NCBI GenBank assembly: GCA_022511505.1
Contig: JAFLTK010000012.1
Coordinates: 1 to 8,112 of the forward strand
Direction of reading: 5' to 3'
Length of the DNA: 8,112 nt
DNA from: Muribaculaceae bacterium
GTDB taxonomy: Bacteria > Bacteroidota > Bacteroidia > Bacteroidales > Muribaculaceae
Shown: positions 1 through 5,234 of the stretch, piece by piece
Position numbering within the stretch: the stretch's first letter is position 1
Layout: each line of letters starts with the position of its first letter
Program-made: the position numbers and the translations under genes
Notes under the pieces: generated by a model
What the model was told of the DNA's origin: nothing
The model's database searches: none
What the model saw: only the letters and a program-made list of their open reading frames with translations

Positions 1-209
1 GTCGTGTTGGCACTAATCGTAATCATCTGAGCCTCAGTAGCGTCAGCGTCAAATTCAATCGTTAACGGATTCACAGCGGCCTCAGGAACAACGGCCGGTT
101 CCTCAGGCTCGGCAGCAGGATTCTCAGGGGCATCGTTGCAAGACGACAGCCCGAGCACGACCGCCAAAATTGCAAAATAGACAGGCAAAAAGAAATTTAG
201 TTTTTTCAC
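1..209 (-). CDS. Lipoprotein N-terminus, probable BACON-domain protein (partial)
   Basis: The 5' end of a gene that leaves the window at the left edge; 69 codons are visible. The product begins with two lysines, a hydrophobic stretch (about residues 4-21) and a lipobox LSSC, giving a lipidated Cys24. A Pro/Glu/Ala-rich linker follows (about residues 25-48). The sequence from residue 49 onward (LTIEFDADATEAQMITISAN) resembles the first strands of a BACON domain, a module common in Bacteroidota surface lipoproteins and often linked to glycan or mucin binding. That domain call is inference from about 20 residues. The start is a GTG at 209. An in-frame GTG at 230 and an ATG at 284 also exist, but the ATG lies upstream of the best promoter. 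Asp and Glu after the Cys could favour surface export, but the signal is weak. It is divergent from trxA. Lipoprotein status is fairly secure; the function is unknown. Confidence 0.7.
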   Translation of the reverse strand, partial: MKKLNFFLPVYFAILAVVLGLSSCNDAPENPAAEPEEPAVVPEAAVNPLTIEFDADATEAQMITISANT

Positions 210-238
210 GGTTTCATTAGTTATTTTCACAGATTCAT

Positions 239-272
239 CAAATATATTAAAATTCCTCGCAAATATAGCAAA
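239..272 (-). promoter_or_regulatory. Bacteroidota-type promoter for the left-edge lipoprotein
   Basis: On the minus strand a TTTG (269-272) is followed after 22 bp by TATATTTG (239-246), a full match to the TAnnTTTG -7 element of the Bacteroidota primary sigma factor. Transcription would begin near 233, giving a leader of about 25 nt to the GTG at 209 and almost none to the GTG at 230. This favours the downstream start. A second TATATTTG lies at 260-267 but has no matching upstream element. Confidence 0.5.
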
Positions 273-337
273 TTCCCCCGACATTTCCCCATCCTTCTCT
301 AAAAACACCCCAACCGGAGAACTTTTTGGACAAGGGG

Positions 338-364
338 TTGTTTTATAGATGTAACTTAGATTTT
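338..364 (+). promoter_or_regulatory. Weak candidate promoter for trxA
   Basis: A TTG (338-340) and a TAGATTTT (357-364, one mismatch to TAnnTTTG) lie upstream of trxA with a 16-bp spacer, shorter than usual. No better pair is visible in the divergent gap. The roughly 20-nt leader and A-rich sequence before the ATG suit Bacteroidota genes, which often lack a Shine-Dalgarno site. Tentative. Confidence 0.25.
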
Positions 365-386
365 TAAACCCTAAAATTTGGAAACT

Positions 387-683
387 ATGAGCGATTTCAA
401 TTCAATTATAGCCGGTGAAAAGCCCGTTTTGGTAGACTTCTATGCAACATGGTGTGGTCCTTGCAAGATGCAGGCTCCTATCCTCGAGAAAGTTAAGGAA
501 CAGGTTGGCGACGCGGCAACTATCGTCAAAATCGACGTTGATGCCAATCAGGAGGTAGCGGCAAAATATGGCGTGCGCTCCATCCCTACCCTATTCATTT
601 TCAAAAACGGCCAAGTAACATGGCGAGCAACGGGACTGCATCAAGCCGATGACCTGATTGCCAAAATCAAGGAATTTGCATGA
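387..683 (+). CDS. trxA: Thioredoxin
   Basis: A small cytoplasmic thiol-disulfide oxidoreductase that reduces protein disulfides and is itself recycled by thioredoxin reductase. The 98-residue product is a single thioredoxin domain of normal length. The redox motif WCGPC is at residues 22-26 (Cys23 and Cys26), preceded by the VLVDFYAT strand, with the buried Asp17 in its usual place. The cis-proline is Pro67 in the SIPT loop, and FIFKNG with the following Gly83 matches the C-terminal half. There is no signal peptide, so it is a cytosolic form rather than a periplasmic TlpA/DsbA-like protein. I chose the ATG at 387; an in-frame TTG at 378 would add only three residues and sits in the AT-rich leader. 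The gene stands alone, divergent from the lipoprotein and convergent with the HAD gene. Its TGA stop is the first triplet of the foldback described separately. Confidence 0.95.
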   Translation: MSDFNSIIAGEKPVLVDFYATWCGPCKMQAPILEKVKEQVGDAATIVKIDVDANQEVAAKYGVRSIPTLFIFKNGQVTWRATGLHQADDLIAKIKEFA

Positions 684-816
684 CATCTCTACACCTTTTT
701 CACCTCTATCTTAATCCCGAACACACCCACATTCGCCCCGAGCCGACGCCAGTCTCCTCGGGGCTGTATCGTTAAGGGGGACGTTAAATGAGAAGTGGAA
801 AATTGTAGGGACATCA
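681..816. repeat. Long imperfect foldback between trxA and the HAD gene
   Basis: Two arms of about 60 nt (681-742 and 757-816) are imperfect inverted copies around a 14-nt centre. The innermost part is a perfect 8-bp match, GCCCCGAG (735-742) with CTCGGGGC (757-764). The outer part pairs 681-693 with 804-816 (10 of 13 positions plus one G-U), then 696-707 with 791-802 (10 of 12, one of the rest G-U), then 708-718 with 778-789 with small bulges. The 719-734 / 765-777 part pairs poorly. Most arm differences are C/T transitions. The left arm starts at the trxA stop codon and the whole element sits between convergent genes. It could be a bidirectional termination or 3'-end structure, though no U-tract follows the stem, or a decayed MITE/REP-like palindrome. 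Confidence 0.6.
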
Positions 817-847
817 CTCTGTGAAGTCTCCAAAAAATTTTTAACTG

Positions 848-1501
848 TCACAGGAGGTCGAGGATTTGGAGGGGATGGTCGATGATGTGGGTAGCATAGT
901 TTTCGCGCAACTCTTTGACGGGGCGGAATCCCCAGGTGACGCCGACGCTGTCGACACAAGCACGACGAGCAGTTTCCATGTCAACGCCCGAGTCGCCGAC
1001 ATAGAGCACATCTGACTTGGGTGTAGGGAAATCGAGCAGGTTTTGGAACACGACCGACGGGTCGGGCTTTACGGGTCGCGGCTCTTCTTGTCCACGCACT
1101 GACACCCATTTGAACTCGCCGAAGTAGTGCTCAATAAGGCGCGTGACGGCACGTTGATATTTGTTGGATGCAACGGCTATATTTACGCCGCGGGCTGTCA
1201 ACTCTGTCAGCAACGGGAGTATCCCGTCATAGGGGACGCTGTAGTCGTGGTCGTGCTGATCATAATAGGCGATAAACTCGCGGCGCACGCGCTCGATGTC
1301 GAGTTTGGAACGGTTTTCGTCGGGGAGCACGCGCTCGATAAGGCGACTGACTCCGTTGCCAACGTAGAAAGGGTAGGAGGAAATGCTGTGGGTGGGAAAA
1401 CCGAGCGTCTGCAGAGCGTGGTTGCACGCGTTGCCAAGGTCATCGATGGTGTTGAGAAGGGTGCCGTCGAGGTCAAATATAACGAGTGATTTTGATGCCA
1501 T
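848..1501 (-). CDS. HAD-superfamily phosphatase, phosphoglycolate phosphatase-like
   Basis: A 217-residue cytoplasmic hydrolase of HAD subfamily IA. All four catalytic motifs are present: DLDGTL with nucleophile Asp10 and acid/base Asp12; Ser112 in VASNK (motif II); Lys145 in VKPDP (motif III); and GDSGVD with Asp170 and Asp174 (motif IV, Mg2+ binding). Residues about 16-90 form the helical cap that sets substrate choice. Length and motif spacing fit Gph-like phosphatases, which remove phosphate from 2-phosphoglycolate, but related enzymes act on pyrophosphate, sugar phosphates or nucleotides, so the substrate is open. The start is the ATG at 1501, nine codons before Asp10. A longer reading from 1576 would overlap the end of tamL and add a tail unlike the family. 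It lies 26 bp downstream of tamL with no promoter visible, so it is probably co-transcribed with it. Confidence 0.88.
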   Translation of the reverse strand: MASKSLVIFDLDGTLLNTIDDLGNACNHALQTLGFPTHSISSYPFYVGNGVSRLIERVLPDENRSKLDIERVRREFIAYYDQHDHDYSVPYDGILPLLTELTARGVNIAVASNKYQRAVTRLIEHYFGEFKWVSVRGQEEPRPVKPDPSVVFQNLLDFPTPKSDVLYVGDSGVDMETARRACVDSVGVTWGFRPVKELRENYATHIIDHPLQILDLL

Positions 1502-1527
1502 ATCGCTGAGTGGTAAAAAAATAGTTG

Positions 1528-3909
1528 TCAGAATGGATAACCGACCGAGAAATGGAACGTTGCGTCGCGGTGCCAATTGGGGTGGATAAGTGGCCAGCGC
1601 TCTTGGTTGGCAGCGGGATTGTAGGCCTTGAAACCAAGGTCAAACCTTAGCAGGAAGTATTGGAAATCAAGGCGCAGGCCGATGCCGTATGCGGCGGCAA
1701 TCTGTTTCCAAAAGGTGTTGAATTTAAACACGCCGCCGGGCTGGTTGGGATAATTGCGGATGGTCCAGATGTTGCCGGCATCGACAAACAGACCGCCCTC
1801 GAGTACCCAAATCAGTTTGACGCGATACTCGGCACTCATGTCAAAACGAATGTCGCCACACTGGTTGATGAAGTCGGTCACCGAGTTGCGCGAGTCGTAT
1901 GAGCCGGGGCCCAGGGTACGCACGCTCCAGCCGCGGACACCGTTGGCACCTCCGGCATAGAAACGCTTCTCAAACGGTATCGCTTCTGAGTTGCCGTAGG
2001 GGACACCGACTCCGCCGCCAATGTGGAATGCAAACGAGTGGCGCTCGCTCAAGTTGCGAGTTACCGAGTAATCGAGTTCGGTTTTGGCATACTGGGCATA
2101 TTGGATTCCGAATATGCGATATGCTCCGTCGACTTTATGCTGCCCGGTGATATTGCTGATAGCATATAGCAGGTTGCCGGCAGTCTCGACCGAAGCGCGA
2201 AAGTTGTAGATGAGCGGCTGGAGAGTGACCTTTGAGATTGAACCCGAGGTGATGCGGCGATTGGTCTTGCTGTAGGTGTAGCCTATTCTCATGATGAAGT
2301 GGTCCTCATAACTGTATCGCAACAGCGGGTTGGACGGCGCAATCTGGTCAATGAAGTCGATGGTGCTCTCGGGGAGGTAGACATAGTTGATGTCGATAAG
2401 GTCGACCGTGCGGCGAATCGTCCCGGCTCGGTTTATCCAACGATATTTCCAAGCGCCGCCGGCAATGATGCGGGTGTACTCGGGACGCTCCTGATAGTTA
2501 AGCGACGCGGCAAACTCGGTAGAGGCCTTCACGCGGCGTTTTACCGAGCGAGAGATAAACGGGAACTGGAATTTTGGGAACGTGATACCAACCTCGCCGG
2601 CAACCTCGGTATAGCGGTCGTTTATCAGCCCCGAAAGATTACCCGAAAGGCTCTCGTAACTGCCTCGCAGTTTGGCAGTCAGCAAGTTGGACGTTTTCCC
2701 GAGATTGCGATGCTGATAGGTCAAGCCTACGCCAAAACCGAGATCACCCTCAGAGTTTGTGCCCTCAAGGTCGAAGGTAACACCCTGTTTCTTGTTGCGC
2801 GACAGCAGGATGTAGACGTCTAGAAGCGGGTTGTCACCGTCGACGCCGACCGGTATGATTTCGATAGTAATGTTGCGCAAGATGCCAAGGCGCGAAAGTC
2901 CCTCGTAGGTGCGGTCGACCAACGCGGCTCGATAGGGCTGCCCCGGGAGCAGGAAACACTTTTCTTCAAGTATAGAGGGCTTGATGTAACGGTCCTTGCC
3001 ATAAAAGACCGTTATGCCTCGATAATCAACCGAGTCGATTGCCGTGGCAATACATCGGTCGATTGGCATACCCGGCTGATAGTTGGTCAAGAAGAGGACG
3101 CGGTTGATATTATAGACCGGATGTTGCCCGATGGCGGCAAGAGAGTCGATAATCTGAACACCGACGGGCTTTGACAACGGGCGTATGTTTAGTTGCAGAT
3201 TGACAGCCTTTGATCCGGGCGCAGTATCGGCCACAAAAGAGATATTTTCCTTGCCGAACGCATAGTAACCGTTGTTTCTCAACCGCTCGGTTATCATCGT
3301 TCGTTCCAAGTCGAGGTTATTGCGGTCAAAGAGTTCGCCGACGTGCAGTTCAAGACGTGCCGTGTCAGATAGGACAAGCCGCTCGATGGCGCTGTCGGGA
3401 ATATTGTAATCAATCGACGCGATATAATGAGGAATACCGGGAACAACCGTGTAATCGACGTTGATTTTGTTTCGGGACTTGTTGACGTTGGTGTCAACCA
3501 GCACTTTAGCATCAAGATATCCCATGTTGACCATAGCCAGGCGTAACTGTCGGGCCGACATGGCCGTCAACTGCGAGTCATAAATAACCGGCGGCTTTCC
3601 CATTCGCCTAAACCAGCGGTTATACCAACGCGATGTGTCGGCCCCGCTCAGGTTATAGGTTGCCAACTGAAGTTTCCAGAAGCCGAGGACCTTGTGGTTG
3701 GGGGTTTGGCGCAAGTAGTTGACAAGTGTCGACGGCTTGACGTCGCTGTTGTCCTCAACGCGGATGTCGACCTTGTCGAGCAGGTAACTACCGCGGGGGA
3801 CATGCTTTGTGGAACTGCACGACGATAACAAGGCTACAGTCACGGCCATCGCAGCAATGGCAATGCCGTGTATAACGCTGTTAAACAATTGTCGATACAT
3901 TTTCCACAT
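1528..3909 (-). CDS. tamL: TamL: BamA/TamA-family outer-membrane lipoprotein
   Basis: A 793-residue relative of TamA/BamA, in the lipidated form characteristic of Bacteroidota. It has a type II signal (hydrophobic residues about 12-28) with lipobox LSSC, so Cys31 would be the mature N-terminus, followed by the family-typical SSTKHVPRGSYLLDKV. POTRA-like periplasmic domains occupy about residues 40-370, the first enlarged by a Trp/Arg-rich stretch (about 76-110). The barrel runs from about 375 (GVTFDLEGTNSEGDLG) to the C-terminus. The conserved loop-6 motif is VRGW (658-661) and the protein ends in Phe, as barrels with a beta-signal do. TamL works with the inner-membrane-anchored TamB in outer-membrane assembly or lipid transport, but no tamB lies next to it here. 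Met1 and Met4 (ATG at 3900) are both possible starts. It is separated from the ompH genes by a hairpin and is probably co-transcribed with the HAD gene. Confidence 0.88.
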   Translation of the reverse strand: MWKMYRQLFNSVIHGIAIAAMAVTVALLSSCSSTKHVPRGSYLLDKVDIRVEDNSDVKPSTLVNYLRQTPNHKVLGFWKLQLATYNLSGADTSRWYNRWFRRMGKPPVIYDSQLTAMSARQLRLAMVNMGYLDAKVLVDTNVNKSRNKINVDYTVVPGIPHYIASIDYNIPDSAIERLVLSDTARLELHVGELFDRNNLDLERTMITERLRNNGYYAFGKENISFVADTAPGSKAVNLQLNIRPLSKPVGVQIIDSLAAIGQHPVYNINRVLFLTNYQPGMPIDRCIATAIDSVDYRGITVFYGKDRYIKPSILEEKCFLLPGQPYRAALVDRTYEGLSRLGILRNITIEIIPVGVDGDNPLLDVYILLSRNKKQGVTFDLEGTNSEGDLGFGVGLTYQHRNLGKTSNLLTAKLRGSYESLSGNLSGLINDRYTEVAGEVGITFPKFQFPFISRSVKRRVKASTEFAASLNYQERPEYTRIIAGGAWKYRWINRAGTIRRTVDLIDINYVYLPESTIDFIDQIAPSNPLLRYSYEDHFIMRIGYTYSKTNRRITSGSISKVTLQPLIYNFRASVETAGNLLYAISNITGQHKVDGAYRIFGIQYAQYAKTELDYSVTRNLSERHSFAFHIGGGVGVPYGNSEAIPFEKRFYAGGANGVRGWSVRTLGPGSYDSRNSVTDFINQCGDIRFDMSAEYRVKLIWVLEGGLFVDAGNIWTIRNYPNQPGGVFKFNTFWKQIAAAYGIGLRLDFQYFLLRFDLGFKAYNPAANQERWPLIHPNWHRDATFHFSVGYPF

Positions 3910-3944
3910 ATTTAGTAACTTGCTTCGCTAACCTGCACAAAATC

Positions 3945-3983
3945 GAAACCGATATTTCGCCGATCGGACGAAATATCGGTTTC
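3945..3983 (-). terminator. 15-bp hairpin after the uppS-bamA-ompH genes
   Basis: GAAACCGATATTTCG (3945-3959) and CGAAATATCGGTTTC (3969-3983) are perfect inverted copies with a 9-nt loop that contains the palindrome CCGATCGG. Read on the minus strand, the stem is followed by GATTTTG, a short U-run, 73 nt after the second ompH stop and 35 nt before tamL. This fits an intrinsic terminator closing the uppS-bamA-ompH-ompH unit, probably a leaky one given the weak U-run. A processing site or mRNA stabiliser is an alternative. Confidence 0.55.
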
Positions 3984-4056
3984 AATTCATTTATTCAAGT
4001 CAACATATAATCTGATGACGCATTATCATTTTTGCACCCTAAAGTGGGGTACGATA

Positions 4057-4554
4057 TTATTTTACGCCAAGTTTCGCTTTAACAAGCGAAGTAACATCTA
4101 CCACATCCTTGCCAACGTAGGCAGCGGCAATGTTCTCGAAAATGAAGGTATAAGAGCCTTCATCGCCAACAGCCTTGATAGCATCCTGAATCTTCTGCTG
4201 GATGGGAGCCATCAGTTTCTCCTGCTGCTGCTGGAGGTCCTGAGAAGCAGTTGCACGGAACTGTTCAATCTTCTGGCCAAGTTCCTGAATCTCCTGCATG
4301 CGGCGCTCCTTGATAGACTCGGGAGTTGAAGCATCGAGTTGCTGGAACTCGGTGTATTTCTTGTTAAACTCCTCATTAAGTTTCTGGAACTCAGTCTCGT
4401 AGGTCTTAGAGGATGCTTCGATTTGTGACTGCATTTCTTTTACATCGGGTAAAGCCGTGAAGATAGTTTGCACGTCAACCACACCAAACTTTGACTGGGC
4501 GAAGCCACAGAGGGGAAGAGCAATCAGAATTGCTAATAAGATTTTCTTAATCAT
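4057..4554 (-). CDS. ompH: OmpH/Skp-family periplasmic chaperone (second copy)
   Basis: A 165-residue secreted protein of the Skp/OmpH family, which binds unfolded outer-membrane proteins as trimers and hands them to the BAM complex. The Sec signal peptide (residues 1-19) ends GFA, with cleavage expected before Gln20. The mature start SKFGVVDVQTIFTALPD is the family's conserved first strand. Residues about 37-125 are charged and Gln-rich with coiled-coil character (for example ASQDLQQQQEKL), forming the tentacle helices. The C-terminal strand and helix (YTFIFEN, then DVTSLVKAKLG) close the body domain. A Cys16 lies in the signal peptide, but LPLC is not a good lipobox. It lies 89 bp after the first copy and has its own likely promoter there. 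Confidence 0.9.
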   Translation of the reverse strand: MIKKILLAILIALPLCGFAQSKFGVVDVQTIFTALPDVKEMQSQIEASSKTYETEFQKLNEEFNKKYTEFQQLDASTPESIKERRMQEIQELGQKIEQFRATASQDLQQQQEKLMAPIQQKIQDAIKAVGDEGSYTFIFENIAAAYVGKDVVDVTSLVKAKLGVK

Positions 4555-4629
4555 GGTTTATAAAAGTGATAAATTATTATTACGGTTATGAGCGCCCGAG
4601 GCCGCCGCGTTTGGGGACCGTTAGGCGGT
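4555..4629 (-). other. GC-rich then AT-rich leader of the second ompH gene
   Basis: The 5' half of this leader is strongly GC-rich and can pair in more than one way: CCGCC with GGCGG (4624-4628 with 4602-4606), or the small stem ACCG/CGGT (within 4617-4629). The 3' half next to the start codon is AT-rich and unstructured, as usual for Bacteroidota genes without a Shine-Dalgarno site. No known riboswitch is recognised. The leader may only modulate mRNA stability or translation. Confidence 0.3.
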
Positions 4630-4630
4630 G

Positions 4631-4661
4631 CAAAGATAATCAATTATTTGGAATATCCCAA
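4631..4661 (-). promoter_or_regulatory. Internal promoter for the second ompH gene
   Basis: On the minus strand TTG (4659-4661, inside a Leu codon near the end of the first ompH gene) is followed by a 20-bp spacer and TATCTTTG (4631-4638), a full match to the Bacteroidota -7 element TAnnTTTG. Transcription would start near 4625, just past the first ompH stop at 4644. This leaves a leader of about 70 nt before the ATG at 4554. Confidence 0.6.
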
Positions 4662-5156
4662 TTTCTCGAGAACATCGTTGCTAACATCAATCTTGGGCGA
4701 TGCAAAAATAATGTCGGCCGAGGCCCGGTCAAAAATTGCTTGCAGACCACGCTCGTCACAGAGTTTCTTTATAGCGTTGTAAATGTCCTCTTGAATAGGT
4801 TTCATCAGGCTCTGACGCTTTTTATACAATTCCCCGTCGGGGCCGAAGTATTTTGCACGTAATTCAGAGGCGCTCTTTTCGGCGGCAACGATTTCTTCCT
4901 CTTTTTTGAGCTTCTGCTCGTCGGTCAGGAAAACCGACTCGGCCTGATAGTTCTTATAGAGGGTTTCGGCCTCTTTTGCTTGGTTTTCAACCTCTTTCTG
5001 CCAGCGGAGCGAGAGTTGGTTCAGTTGCTCGTTGGCCATCTCGTAGGCGGGTATATTGGAGAGTATGTAGTCCATATCCACGAGTGCAAATTTCTGGGCG
5101 TGAGCACCCAGAGATGCTGCAACAATCAGCAGCAGTGCTATAAGGGTCTTTTTCAT
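4644..5156 (-). CDS. ompH: OmpH/Skp-family periplasmic chaperone (first copy)
   Basis: A 170-residue Skp/OmpH-type holdase expected to act in the periplasm on outer-membrane proteins on their way to BamA. A clear Sec signal peptide (MKKTLIALLL, ending AHA) predicts cleavage before Gln21. The mature protein starts QKFALVDMDYILSNIP, the conserved strand and turn of the family. Residues about 40-115 are rich in Glu, Lys and Ala and look coiled-coil. SLMKPIQEDIYNAIKKLCDERG (from residue 116) and the final ASPKIDVSNDVLEKLGY form the C-terminal half of the body domain. It lies 78 bp after bamA. It is clearly related to the next gene but diverged from it, so the pair is an old duplication rather than a recent tandem copy. 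Its last codons carry the promoter of the second copy. Confidence 0.9.
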   Translation of the reverse strand: MKKTLIALLLIVAASLGAHAQKFALVDMDYILSNIPAYEMANEQLNQLSLRWQKEVENQAKEAETLYKNYQAESVFLTDEQKLKKEEEIVAAEKSASELRAKYFGPDGELYKKRQSLMKPIQEDIYNAIKKLCDERGLQAIFDRASADIIFASPKIDVSNDVLEKLGYSK

Positions 5157-5234
5157 TATCGTAACTGTTAGGATTGTTTTTAATGACTTTATTCTGTTAG
5201 ACGGGCAAAATTGCCAAAAGTTTAGCGGCGCGGT

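Noticed and set aside
210..284. ATG at 284 as the start of the left-edge lipoprotein
   Set aside because: It would put about 25 residues before the signal peptide and lies upstream of the likely transcription start.
711..959. A minus-strand open frame through the trxA-HAD gap
   Set aside because: It overlaps the end of the HAD gene in another frame and is Arg/Pro-rich with no family resemblance. The gap is better explained by the foldback.
1502..1576. Longer N-terminus for the HAD phosphatase
   Set aside because: It would overlap the end of tamL and add 25 residues before the catalytic motif, whereas the ATG at 1501 gives the usual family start.
2299..2823. A 174-codon plus-strand open frame
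   Set aside because: It is antisense to the tamL barrel region and has no recognisable motif or promoter. It is a by-product of the codon use on the other strand.
5204..5215. Small palindrome and CAATTTTG box between bamA and the first ompH gene
   Set aside because: The stem is only 5 bp with a 2-nt loop, and the box has no -33 partner at a suitable distance. It is too weak to call a terminator or promoter.
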